From positions 1 to 39,083 of the IMG/VR virus record IMGVR_UViG_3300042391_000334: a DNA stretch of 39,083 nucleotides. One strand, written 5' to 3'. This document shows positions 7,149-18,900 of this stretch, one piece after another; the first letter of the stretch is position 1, and every line of letters starts with the position of its first letter. The notes below the pieces were generated by a model, which ran no database searches, was not told the DNA's origin, and saw only the letters and a list, made by a program, of their open reading frames with translations. Source of the DNA: a virus. Both the position numbers and the translations under genes were made by a program.

Positions 7149-7150
7149 CT
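7058..7150 (+). repeat. Three imperfect copies of an A8-containing 20-21 bp element
   Basis: Copies lie at 7058-7078 and 7089-7109 (period 31; they differ at one base, ACAACT versus ATAACT, in GGAAAAAAAAGACCAnnAACT form) and a more diverged one at 7131-7150 (GAAAAAAAGGACCAGTAACT). The third copy encodes residues 6-12 of the endonuclease (RKKGPVT). The second copy, in the upstream frame, reads KKRPIT, so the repeat looks like a duplicated gene start. Confidence 0.75.
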
Positions 7151-7561
7151 TCTAAGGTGGTATTATATGATGGTATCGCCTTTAAATCTGGATTAGAAAA
7201 ATACATGTACAAAGCATTAAAAGATGCCAATATACCTTGTGAGTATGAAAAACACACATTTGAATTACTACCGTCATTTACATTCTTAAATGATTGCATA
7301 GAAAGACAGGCTAATAGTAAAGGTGATTTTATAAACAGAGGTAATAAAAAAGTATTAAATTTAAAATACACTCCAGACTTTGTTGGTGATAGTTTTATAA
7401 TTGAAACTAAAGGTAGAGCAAATGATGCTTTCCCATTGCGCTGGAAAATGTTTAAATATTGGATGACTTTAGCATGTGACAATAGAACACTATATAAACC
7501 ACAATCACAGAAAGAATGTGATATTACTGTTGAATTAATTTTAAAAACCAAAAACAAATGA
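7115..7561 (+). CDS. PD-(D/E)XK endonuclease (T7 endonuclease I/Holliday-resolvase-like)
   Basis: This 148-residue protein has a recognisable nuclease core: GIAFKSGLEKYMYKAL with Glu28, then YTPDFVG (Asp88) and FIIETKGR (Glu97, Lys99). That is the D-(x)n-ExK arrangement. The layout and size fit phage junction-resolving or structure-specific endonucleases such as T7 gp3 (149 residues). It likely debranches recombination intermediates before packaging, but homing or restriction-type activity cannot be excluded. The start is ambiguous because an overlapping upstream ORF and three repeats precede it. ATG 7115 gives the N-terminus MGKISRKKGPVTSK, which is normal for such proteins. Its stop overlaps the next start (ATGA). 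Confidence 0.78.
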   Translation: MGKISRKKGPVTSKVVLYDGIAFKSGLEKYMYKALKDANIPCEYEKHTFELLPSFTFLNDCIERQANSKGDFINRGNKKVLNLKYTPDFVGDSFIIETKGRANDAFPLRWKMFKYWMTLACDNRTLYKPQSQKECDITVELILKTKNK

Positions 7562-7740
7562 CAAAAAAGAAAACAAAGTTAGTAGAAGAACCACAAGAAC
7601 CAAATGAAAGATATTGGAGTATTGAAATAGGACTTTATCCAGGAATACTATTTGGGTTTAGAACTTACCAAGAGAAAGATTTTTCAACACATGTATTGTA
7701 TTTGCCATTTGTTGATATTGCATTAGAAATAGATAATTAA
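7558..7740 (+). CDS. Small hypothetical protein
   Basis: This is a 60-residue protein whose start overlaps the endonuclease stop (ATGA). After a charged N-terminus (KKKTKLVEEPQEPNE) it consists of alternating hydrophobic/polar strands (YWSIEIGLYPGILFGFRTY, HVLYLPFVDIALEI), suggesting a small beta-sheet protein. There is no signal peptide and no long enough membrane helix. The family and function are not recognised. It sits in the nucleotide-metabolism operon, 16 bases before the ribonucleotide reductase start. Confidence 0.65.
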   Translation: MTKKKTKLVEEPQEPNERYWSIEIGLYPGILFGFRTYQEKDFSTHVLYLPFVDIALEIDN

Positions 7741-7756
7741 TAACTAAAAACCAAAC

Positions 7757-9625
7757 ATGAGTTTAACATTAGATAAGCAGATTTTAAGTGATATAACAGT
7801 ATACACTAAATATGCTAAGTATTTGCCAAACAAGGAAAGGCGTGAGACCTGGCATGAATTAGTAACAAGGAATATGGAGATGCACGTTGCCAAGTTTCCT
7901 ACAATGAAAGAATCAATTGAATCAATATATGAAAATTTTGTATTCACTAAAAAGGTTTTACCTTCAATGCGAAGCCTACAGTTTGGTGGTAAAGCTATTG
8001 AGCTTAATAATGCTCGCATTTATAACTGCGCTTTCTTACCTGTTGATAGTATCCATAGTTTTTCTGAGACTATGTTTTTACTTCTTGGAGGTACTGGAGT
8101 TGGCTATTCGGTCCAACAACATCAAATTGACAAACTACCTGAGATTAGAAAACCTAATTATGATCGTAAGAAAAGGTATGTTGTGCAAGACAGTATTATC
8201 GGATGGGCAGACGCAATCAAAACCTTATTTAAATCCTACACAGGAGGATTAACTTCACATATAGAATTTGATCTATCTGATATAAGACAGAAAGGAGCAT
8301 TGCTTGTAACAGCTGGCGGTAAAGCTCCAGGACCAGAGCCATTAAGAATTGCATTAGTTAAAGTAGAAGCTATATTAAGAAGCAAAGAAGATAGATCTAA
8401 ATTAACAGATATTGAATGCCATGATATTCAATGCCATATTGCCGATGCAGTTTTAGCCGGCGGTATTAGAAGAGCTGCAATGATTTCATTATTTGATCTT
8501 GATAGCAATGCAATGCTAAATTGTAAAGCCGGTAACTGGTGGGAAGAAAATCCGCAAAGAGGTAGAGCAAATAATTCAGTAGTACTTTTAAGACATAAAA
8601 TTGACAAGAAAACATTTGATAAAGTTTGGGAACGTATTGAAGCTTCTGGATCGGGCGAGCCAGGCATTTACCTTACTAATGATAAAGATTGGGGTACTAA
8701 TCCTTGTTGTGAAATTGCTCTACGTCCTTATCAATTCTGTAATTTAACAGAGATTAATATGGCTAATATTGAAAGCCAAGAGGATTTTAATGCAAGAGCA
8801 TCAGCCGCATCATTCTTAGGGACATTACAAGCATCGTATTCAGACTTCCATTACTTACGTGATATATGGAGAAAAAACACAGAAAAAGATGCGTTACTTG
8901 GAGTATCAATGACGGGTATTGCATCAGAATCAAACTTAAAACTAAACTATGAAGAAGCAGCACAAACTGTTAAGGAAACAAATAATATTATTGCAGCGGC
9001 TCTTAATATCAACAAAGCAGCCAGAACCACCGCAGTTAAGCCGGCCGGAACGACTAGCCTTGTACTTGGCACTTCTAGCGGTATTCATGCTTGGCACAAT
9101 GACTATTATATTCGCCGCATGCGTTTAGGTAAGAATGAAGCAATCTATTCTTATCTTGCAATAAATCATCCAGAATTGATTGAAGATGAATACTTTAATC
9201 CAACATTACAATCAGTTATATCTGTTCCACAGAAGGCTCCAAATGGAGCTATAACAAGACACGAGTCTACATTAGATGCTCTTGAAAGAGTAAAACTAAT
9301 ATCTAAAGATTGGGTTAAGCCTGGGCATATTAAAGGTAACAATACGCATAATGTTTCTTGTACTGTATCCGTAAGAGATGATGAGTGGAAGATTATTGGT
9401 GAATGGATGTGGGCAAACAAAGATTACTATAATGGATTATCTGTCTTACCATATCACGGAGGTACATATAAGCAAACACCATTTGAAGATTGTACAAAAG
9501 AAATGTACGAACAAATGATGGCGACATTAAAAGATGTTGATCTATCAAAAGTAATTGAAATTCAAGACAATACTAACTTTAGCGAGTCAGTTGCCTGTGG
9601 CCCAGCTGGTTGCGAAATAACTTAA
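7757..9625 (+). CDS. nrdJ: Adenosylcobalamin-dependent (class II) ribonucleotide reductase, monomeric type
   Basis: This 622-residue enzyme reduces ribonucleotides to deoxyribonucleotides using a B12-derived thiyl radical, so it needs no separate radical subunit. The active-site pattern is complete. Cys91 (YNCAF) and Cys328 (FCNLTEIN) form the redox pair. Cys317-x-Glu319 (NPCCEI) is the radical and acid/base pair, with the same 11-residue spacing to Cys328 as in the Lactobacillus RTPR (Cys408/Glu410/Cys419). The C-terminal shuttle pair is in ACGPAGCEIT, the last ten residues. The glycine-rich LLLGGTGVGYSVQ lies near residue 110. It is shorter than RTPR (about 740). No intein is visible. It gives the phage oxygen-independent dNTP supply beside the other nucleotide genes, provided the host makes or imports B12. 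Confidence 0.92.
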   Translation: MSLTLDKQILSDITVYTKYAKYLPNKERRETWHELVTRNMEMHVAKFPTMKESIESIYENFVFTKKVLPSMRSLQFGGKAIELNNARIYNCAFLPVDSIHSFSETMFLLLGGTGVGYSVQQHQIDKLPEIRKPNYDRKKRYVVQDSIIGWADAIKTLFKSYTGGLTSHIEFDLSDIRQKGALLVTAGGKAPGPEPLRIALVKVEAILRSKEDRSKLTDIECHDIQCHIADAVLAGGIRRAAMISLFDLDSNAMLNCKAGNWWEENPQRGRANNSVVLLRHKIDKKTFDKVWERIEASGSGEPGIYLTNDKDWGTNPCCEIALRPYQFCNLTEINMANIESQEDFNARASAASFLGTLQASYSDFHYLRDIWRKNTEKDALLGVSMTGIASESNLKLNYEEAAQTVKETNNIIAAALNINKAARTTAVKPAGTTSLVLGTSSGIHAWHNDYYIRRMRLGKNEAIYSYLAINHPELIEDEYFNPTLQSVISVPQKAPNGAITRHESTLDALERVKLISKDWVKPGHIKGNNTHNVSCTVSVRDDEWKIIGEWMWANKDYYNGLSVLPYHGGTYKQTPFEDCTKEMYEQMMATLKDVDLSKVIEIQDNTNFSESVACGPAGCEIT

Positions 9626-9629
9626 TCAA

Positions 9630-9839
9630 ATGAAAGAACAAAGTTTAATTGAAATGAAGAACAAATTGGATGCTACTATTAGAGTGCTCCAACAGGTTAT
9701 GGATGATCAGCAATATTTAAGAACGCTTGCTGCCGGTACATTTGAAACTGTAAAGTTGTTACCAGGTTATGATGAAGCAATTAAAGCATTAACTGAAAAA
9801 GCAAAACCACCGGCTGAAGAGCCAAAATTAGAAATCTAA
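9630..9839 (+). CDS. Small coiled-coil hypothetical protein
   Basis: This is a 69-residue protein starting 4 bases after the ribonucleotide reductase stop, the last gene of the + strand operon. It looks helical throughout (IEMKNKLDATIRVLQQVMDD, TVKLLPGYDEAIKALTEKA) with a Pro/Glu-rich tail (KPPAEEPKLEI). It probably folds as a short helical hairpin or coiled coil. The family is not recognised. Its coupling to the reductase makes a shared transcript certain in practice, but a functional link is not shown. A hairpin terminator follows 8 bases after its stop. Confidence 0.7.
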   Translation: MKEQSLIEMKNKLDATIRVLQQVMDDQQYLRTLAAGTFETVKLLPGYDEAIKALTEKAKPPAEEPKLEI

Positions 9840-9847
9840 TTAAATAA

Positions 9848-9881
9848 GAAAAGGGGATACACTTAATCGTGGTCCCCTTTC
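9848..9881. terminator. Bidirectional terminator between convergent operons
   Basis: AAAGGGGA at 9850-9857 pairs with TCCCCTTT at 9873-9880. The inner CAC (9860-9862) can pair with GTG (9869-9871) around a small internal bulge, with a TTAATC loop. T-rich bases follow on the + strand side (CTCTTTC), and A-rich bases precede it, giving a U-run for the - strand transcript (TTCTTATTTA). It occupies most of the 80-base gap between the last + strand gene and the end of the 3006-codon - strand gene, so it probably stops both. Confidence 0.8.
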
Positions 9882-9919
9882 TCTTTCATGGATTATTAGG
9901 TATGGTGCCTATTCTATTA

Positions 9920-12900
9920 TCAACCCATTTTTCTTCTTCTTTTCCTTCTTCTTTCTAAAGCTGCTGCACGTTTTAGTTTTATTCTTTCACGCATAGGCAA
10001 GTTACTGATAGAATCTTTTGTACGTTCCCTAGTTTCCTTTGCTTTAATTTTTCCCTCTTCTTTTCTAACTTCTTTAGCTTTAGCTCTTATTGCTTGATCA
10101 CCAGTGGATTCTTCAATCCCAATACTATATGGAGACCATCCTAATCCAACCATAACTCTTTGCCAAGCTTCATTTTGTGTATTCATTGCTTGAGAAGCAT
10201 TTTCTATTTTAGTAACTAAACGATCCATTGGTACATTTGTGAATGACTCAACTAGTTTACCGCTTACGCCATACATAGGGCCTAAATGAACTGTCCCATC
10301 TTGCATAACTCCCCAACCTCTTTCTGCTATAAGGTCTTTTTCAAATTTAGTTTGTTGCAATCCTGAATATAGCTTTCTAAGTTTAGATCCAATTGGAGGA
10401 GATATATTTGCACCTTCCAGCATTACTTTAGCATAATCAGCTTTAAACTTTTTATCTCTTTCTTCTAAATACTTTTTAGCCATGTTCTTTAGAGTAGCTA
10501 TAACGCCCCCGGTGAATCCGGTTCCTCTTAATATAGTATCAATAACTCCATCTGTAACATCAACTAATTTTTCATTTAGTTTCTTTTCTTTTTCAGGTTT
10601 TTCTTTGTCCTCATCATCATAGCCAAATGCAACAGCAAATAAACCTTGTTGCAGTACAGCAAACATTGTATTTTGAATTGCTAAATAATAAGCAATTTTA
10701 GCCACATTTGTTTTATCATTACCTCGTCTATTCTTAAGATCTAATATAGCTTTCTTAACAATACGAGATTGTTGCATTGCAGTATTCTGGAATGTTAATA
10801 ATAATCTACCAGCCGCGCTTGCTTGTTGTTTTGATATATCCCTTGGATCACCTGATTGCTGTGTTTCATCTGATACTTTAGTAAAATCACTCCACGCCGC
10901 AGTTTCAGCTTCTTGTTCAGTCATTCCTTCTTTTAAGTAGCTCTTTATTCTATTTCTATAAAACGGAGCGCCTCCTGAAGCAATAGCAAAACTATCTGCC
11001 ATTTGCGTTGGCGTATAACCTATCTTTAATAGATAAGATAATACTGCTCCAACTTTATTTTTACTACCAGCAGCAGCATTAGCAATCTCCGCAGCAGCAA
11101 CATCTTCTTTTAAACCACCACGTCTTTCTTTCATTTTATCTGAATTCCAAATACGTGCAAAGTCTTCCCAATATTGTTTTTGGTTTGCAAATGCAGCAGC
11201 GGCAGCTATAGGGTTGTTATCTCTTAAGTTTAAGAAATTGACCGCCCCAATTAATTGTAACGCAGCAGACCTTACGTTTAAGAACATAATAGCTCCAGTA
11301 GATCCGGTTACCCAATTAGCCCACATAGAAGTTTCTTTATCTTTGCCTTGACTTCTATTTTTACCAGTAGTCATTCTCCATAAAACATCTTCAATAGCTT
11401 CTCTTACGTTTGTACCGTATACCGCTTCAACTTTGTTAATATTAGGGCCAACTAATTTACCGTTTTCCCATTTACCAAACATTTCTTGAGCATTCTCAAT
11501 AAACTCAGCAAGAAATTTCTTTCTACCTTCTCCTTCAGTTAAATTATGTAAGTCAGATATAATTGTACTTGCATCCCAGAACTCAGTAGGAGTTACCCAT
11601 CCTTTACCTTGTCTACCAGCTATTATTAATCCTTGTTTAAATACAACCAATTCAGGATCGTTATTTACAAGTTCAGTTAATTTCTTTTGGTCTCTTTGCG
11701 ATATTCCTGGTATCTCAACACCTTCTTCGGTCCACATAGCCACACGTATTGCTTGATCATATGTAAAATCTCCATCAGGCGTTAATTTTTCTATTTTATT
11801 TTTAATATTAGGGAACTGATCTGTCAATGCTTTATAACCCCTCTTAATTGATTGTCTCGCGGCATCCATCAAATCATTACCATTTGCGTATGGTTTTAAT
11901 AAGGCATCTGCAAAGAATTTTTGTTGTTCTTCCCCGCGTTTGCCTTTACCTATAAATTTATATAATAGTAATTCAAAATCTGCGGCGGATGGCGGAACAT
12001 AAAAATCAAATTTGTTTTTATCTGCTCCTCTTCTTCTAGCAACAATATCTGAAAACACTTTATAATCTGCCATTCCAGTATTCTCTTCAATTATTTTATT
12101 GAATTCTGGAGATATAGCTTTACTAAATTTAATTCTTGCTTGTTGTATTTTTGATTTAACATCAAGAACATCTAATGCATCTTTAACCGCCGCTACATTT
12201 TGAATTGCATCATCAGCAAAATAGAAATCATTATACCCTTCTGCCGCTTTCGCAGTCATCCAATCTGCTTTTGCTTGAGCTGTACTATTACCTAATCCAG
12301 TTATATTTTCCAATGGTATATCTATACCTATTGAATCTAGGAATTCTTTAATAGGTACAGCTGCATTTGCAGGTCTTGCGGTAAGTATAAAGAAATTTTC
12401 ATTACCAAATTTAGCAATCATTTTCTTCATTTTTTCAACCATAGGGCCTGGTCTTCCATCAACAACTTTACTAAACTCAGAAAAATCAAATACAGCACCA
12501 TTATCAAGCATAGAGCTACCATCTTTTGCAAACTCTTCTGCATTTAATTTACCTTTTGTACCATCAGGCATTGTGTATAGCACACTACCGCTGGTGAACG
12601 CCGATGTATCATCAAAATCAAAAACCGAAATCCCTTTTGGAGCTCTAGAAAGATTATAAGATTTAAGAACGGCTTCTTGAGTATCTTTTATAATTTCTGA
12701 TGAAAAAGTATCTTTTACAACAGCATTATTAATTTGTTTTTTATTATATAAGTCATAAAAGGCGGGCACTTCTTTTCCATTAAATCCGGCATCTAAATAG
12801 CGGATTAAAGGATTATCACCAATGTTATAATAAAATGGCATGTTCGATTTGTAAATCTCATTAACTGATTTATCAAATGATTTAGGTAAAATTGTAACAT

Positions 12901-15900
12901 AAGAATTATTAATTAATTTTGCCATGAAGTCTGTAATAGACGTATCAGTTTTACCTGTTATTATACCTATAGCTATTCTAGATATATATGAAGAGGGTGG
13001 CACATGCTCGTATACCCATTCTTTTGGATTGCTACTATAGTTGCCCTTTTCAGCTACATATCTTAATTCAGATGCTAATTTTAATGGAGAATTCATAGAA
13101 CCTCCTAAAGACTTAAATATTAATCCTAATTGTGTATTATTTACTAATCCAGCTTCGTACATGCCCTTAAGAGCCGTAACCATTATTTCAAGATCTTTTT
13201 TAGCCTCAGTTGAAATTGCTTTTCTTTCTTCAATATTTACCTTATCGGTTTTTCCTGTTTTTATAAATTCAGTAATATCTTTTGCAGAAGTAGATTGCCC
13301 ATACGCACCTATGTTAGAATTAACTTTTGTTCCGTTATAAAGAATTGTTCTGCCTCTAACTTCACCAGCTCCAATTGTAAAACCTGGTTGTCCTTCTAAG
13401 AAAGCATTAAAAAACCCTTCTTGATTATTAAACAAACTTTGATCCTTACCGTAGCTAAAAGCTCTACTAAATAGTCTAGTAAATAGTTTATTTGCTTCCG
13501 CAGCTGACATTGTTTTAGAAAAATACTCAATTGCCGAAACGTGGAAATCTTTCATTTCTTTTTGCGCAGCTATTCTTCTATCTTCAGTTTTCCATTGCAA
13601 ACTAGAATTAGGTATATTTAAAGCTAATGCTAATGATTGATCTTTTGAAAGAGCGTTAAAAATTTTACGATTTGCAAAACTTAAAAAGTCCTCTCCTATA
13701 TTTATACCATAATTTTTAGGTGTTTTTGTTCCGCTTTTTGCTTCATAAAATAAATAAATTCCTTTTATAGCATTTATTATTTTATTTTTATATTTAGGTT
13801 CAAAATAACTATCTTTATAGGCAAAGTTAAATAAAAACTCTACTTCACCAGAATTTGGTACGGTACTTATAAAATTATAAAGTTTGTTTCCGTCTACACC
13901 AATTAATTCTGTTTTTACATTATTTGGTAATTCTACTAAAATTTTTTGAGCTTCTTGTACGGCTTTAGAAAATTTAACATTCCCTCTTTCCGCTTGTTTA
14001 GAAAAGGTTGCTGCAAAATTATTAGCCATTTCATAGCCTAATCTTTCTTGGTTAGTTGCTAAAGCATCAAATATTGGGCCTTCCTCAGCAAGATCGGCAT
14101 TGATAATATCAAATGCGCCTTCTTCTGACATGGCCTTAGATAAAGATTCTTTTCTACCTCTAATTGGATTACCATCAGGCCCTATAATTTGTGATAAAAA
14201 TACTTCGTCAGATATATTATTTGCTACGTTAGGTAATCTCCTAACTAACTCAGCCCCTGAGGTTCTACCGGCTTGATCAGTAGTTGTTTTTTCTCTATCA
14301 ATCTTTTTACCAACCCAATCAGGAAAATTAACCCATTTACCATCAATTTGCTTTTGTACCGCTTGGGGAATTCCACCCTGTCCATCTTTAGCCATTAGCC
14401 ATGTGGTAGTCATGTTTTCAAGAATATATCGTTTATTCCTTAATAATTCTTTTCTAAGAACTCCATCTTTTTTGCCCCCAAGCATTGTTTTTATATCAAT
14501 ATCTAATTGCTTACCAACCTCGTCTCTAATTTCAGAAATAAGAGGCGTAATTGTTCTGTTTAATGTAACAGGAGCATCAATCCTAGATTTTAAAGTTCTA
14601 ACAATAGTTATTATCTTGTTTGTGGCTGTTTTTAATACCTCTAATGGAAAAACTTTTGCTTCTAATGCATTCTTATACTTCGGCTTTTCTTTTGCTTCTA
14701 TAACAGTTTCTTCAGCCATTAAAGCTTTTTGATCTTCCACATCTTTCTTAATTCCGCCTTTAGTTGCTCCTTCAATACCTAATTCAGACGCCAGTGCATT
14801 TGCTCTAAGATTTAAACGAGAGCTAATAAATTTATCTAATGTTTGTTTAGAAGCATCAAATTCATTATTAATTAACAATGCAGCACTTTGAATTAAGGCG
14901 TCTTTATATTCGTCTCTGGTTACATTCCTTTTGGCATCGGCAGCAATAGGATCATATAACCTTCTTGTTATAGTTTCAACTGTACCGCCAAGTTCTTTAC
15001 CTATTATAGATTTTGAAAAATCATTAGTAACACTTCCTGATGGTGTATTTCTTAATCCTTCGGATGCTAATCTTTTTTGATCCCCGCCATATTTTGTATC
15101 TAATAAGTTTTGTAAGTTACCTTTACTTCTAGGTTCTTTTGCTATAGATTCTTTTTTTACGGGTTCTTTTTTAATAACTGAAGCTTCTTGAGTTACCTCA
15201 ACCTCTGGCATTGCTTTTGCAATTTTTAATTCTTCATTAAATATTTTAAGCTTATTTTCGTAGTCATCGTATTCTATATCATCATTATCGTATTGATCTT
15301 CAAGAGCATCTATTTTTGCTTGAACCTCAGCAACTTTAGCTTTAGAAAATGAAACGCCTCCATTATCTAAAACTACGTTTTTAAAATCTTTTGGATTAAC
15401 TTCTGCCGTAGCTATAGTAGATTCAGAGGCTGCTTGTATTTCTTTTAGTGTAAGAGTTCCCTCTTTTATTTTTTTACCTAATCCAACAACAAAGTTAAAC
15501 ATGTCCGTTTGCCCCTTAAAGTCAAAATCGTATTCTTCTATAAATTCTCTTTGAATCATTGATCCAAATAATCCTGAAAGAAATGAATTCTTTTTTTCGG
15601 CAAAAGATATATCACCGCTAGAAACAGATTCTAAAAATCTAGATATTACTTCTTGAGCATCAAACTTATCTCCAACCTTGTCTATATTCTTTGCTAATTT
15701 ATCGTATAGTTTTTTATCTAATTTTTTTGTTGTTACAAGTAATTGATTTGCTACAGGTATAAATGCTTCAGGATTGTTTTTAAATATTGCATTAAAAACA
15801 CCATGCCCAACTTCGTGACTACCTATTTGAGTTCTTTGGTTAGCAAGCATATTCTCTTTAACTACAACAGATAGGTTTCTAATGTTAAATCCATCTCCAC

Positions 15901-18900
15901 CTTTCTGTATTTCATTTATAATGTTTGCTTTTTCATCATCCGGTATATTTTCATTGCTTTGTATAAAAGGAATAACATCTGCTTTGGTATTAAAAGCTAA
16001 TAATTCCATACCTTCTACTTTGCTAGCATTGGCAATATTAATATCTATTTCTTGCCCTAAATATAATTCGTAGGCTTCTTTTTCAATTGTTTCTTTTGTT
16101 GTAACCCCTTTTTTACCTAAGTTAGAAGTTGCTTGATCAATTAAATCATTATATCTGGTAGGTTCATTTGCTTCTAATAAAATAAACTTAGATTTATCCT
16201 GCATTAAATTAGTAGGAGCTAATGCGTTTTCTTTTATATTGTTAAGTTTATTAAATTTATTTCTTAAATCTTTTATTAATATTTCTTTTAATCCGCTATC
16301 AATTGACTTATCGTTTACTATGTCTTTAGCTTCATTTTGTAATTTAGCTTTTTCATTCTCTATAGCAATAACTGTTTGGGCGGCTCCAGATCTTAAATTT
16401 TCATTTATTTTATTTTGCTGTTTTTCAATAGCAATGTTAATTTCTTGTTGCTTAGCGTCCATTAACCCCGCTATTGCCTTTTTTTCAGCTCGTTTTTTTG
16501 TTAATTCGAATTGTTTGCCTAAATCTTTTAAATCGGTGTGTAAAGTTCGTATTTCTTCTTTAGAATTATAATCTGAAAAAGCAGATAAATATAACCCGTG
16601 AGCATATGGCACACCAGACATTACAGTACCCATTCCAAACCCTGAAAACGCAGCGTGATCAACATTCTCCATAACGGGTCTACCGTCTATAATATTTTGG
16701 GTAATAGCAGTACCTGTCTCACCAGCAGATTCTAGAAATTGATCAAAAACAAACCCCGGACTTTTGCTTTTAAAATAAGCGGCTATTCCATCATCAACTA
16801 CATCTTCCCCACCAAACTTTGCAAAATGACTTGTTGCTCTTTTTAATATTGGTATAGTAGTTACCCTTTCAAACAATGCTTCTGATGCTCCAAACCCTAC
16901 CGACTTTAGCCATATTTCAGTATTTGAATAATCAGCAGTGCCTTTTGCTATTTCAGTTTGCATTTGGGCCATTTTACTTCCTGCTCCAAAAGTTCCTATC
17001 ATAGCTGTACTAGCTCCTTCTGCGCTTACCCCAGCAGCACCCGCTGCTCCACCGGTAGCCATCATAGCCATAAGTATAGGTATTTGTTGCGAAATTTCTT
17101 GCGCAGCAAATTTACCAAAATTTCCGCCGTCTTTAAATGCATCTTTAAAAGAAACATCTCTAACGTATGATTGTCTTATATCATCAACGGCTTTAGTATA
17201 GCCAACCGCCCACTCGTCTAATTTACCGGATGTTGTTTGAGCATCCTCTCCATATATTAATTTAGATACTTCGTCTCCGGCATAAGCAAATGGCGTTACA
17301 GCCGCTAATACTTTAGCAGATAAGTAAGATGCCCCTGTTAATATATCAGCAGTGCCCAATCCTATATTAGCCAAGTATTTTTCGCCTAGATCATAATTTT
17401 TAGCTGCTGCTGTAGTAAATATATCTGAATCGTTTAATTTTTCTAAATTATTAGTTTGAGCTTTAAATGCTTGAGTTGCATATAAATTATTAGCTTTATA
17501 TGCTTCATTTAGTTTTAGGTAGGCATCGTAGAAACCTTTGCTTACAGTATTTCCATTTTTTAAAGTTAATAATTCAGTATTATTAACATCCATGTCAATG
17601 CCGACACTTTTGAACTTATTAGCAATAACCACAGCTTCTTCCTCTGTTTTGTATTCTCCATTAAGTATAGAAACGGCATCTTTGCCAAGACCTTGCATGG
17701 TTAACGCAGCGTTTTCAGCAACTTTTAGTTGTGTGGTTGCTTTATTCTGCTCTTTAACCGCTGCTTCATTAGCTAATAAAGAGCCAACGTATAATTTTGA
17801 TTGTAATGTTTTATCATTCTCTATAATACCTTGAGCAACAGAAGCTTTTCTATTATTAAAAGCATCTGTTTTTAATAAAGTTCTAGCTAGTCTATCAGCC
17901 TCAATATTTAATTTTTCTTTAGATATATTAGGGTTATCTAATAAAATTTTCTTTTTTGCTGAATTTAATTCGTTTTCATAAGGTCTAACAATATAAGTTC
18001 CGCCACCAGCAGTACCCATTGTCATTCCCCCCGCAAGATTTGTTCCTGCATAACTTTCCTTTCTTGGAGTAAATAGATTTGGAGCATCAAACTCCGCATT
18101 AACTTCAGCTCTAAATTCTGGAGTTATAGCGTTATTTAATTCTTTATTATATATTAATTTTGATTCTTCACGTAAAGCTTTATTTTTTGCTAAGTTAACA
18201 TTTTTTAAATTTTTATTAAAAAAGTCTTTAAGAATGTCTACATTTTTATTTGCTAATTGAGGCCTTTTTTCAGCGCTAGCATTCATTACTCCAATATCAA
18301 ATTGCAATATATCCGATTCTTTTCTAGCTCCTGTAAATGGATCCACATATATAGCTTTAACAGCATCGAATCTATTTGTTATATCTCCGCTTGTTGCGTT
18401 TGTTTCTTCAAAAGTTAATCCGGGTATACCGGCATAAAGCTTTTCAAGCGTTTGCTTACCTTCTTCTTCTTCTACTCCAAAAAAAGTTTCAGTAGCTTTT
18501 TTAGTTTTTAAAGTGCTTGTTAGATAATCGCCTATTTTATTTTGGTCTTTCACGTAAAGTGATCCATAATCTTTATCCTTTGGGCCAACAACAGATTTTT
18601 TGCTTTTACCAGTCTTATCCCACCTGTCAATGCGCTCTACTATTAAGTCCGTTTTAGGCTTAGTAAGCTTTTGTAATCCAAGCGGATCAAATGTTTTAGT
18701 TTTACCAAACGGGTTAACGGGTGATACCGAAGAAGGTTCCTCCGATTTGAATGCCGTATTTTTTGCTGTTGCAACTGCATCCTTTTTTACAACAGGTTTT
18801 GGCTTTCCCGGCACTTTGTCTTTAACTATTTCAATACCAAATTTATTAAGATATGATTCTAAATCCATACCTTTCTCTTGCGCTTTAGCAATTACTTCTT

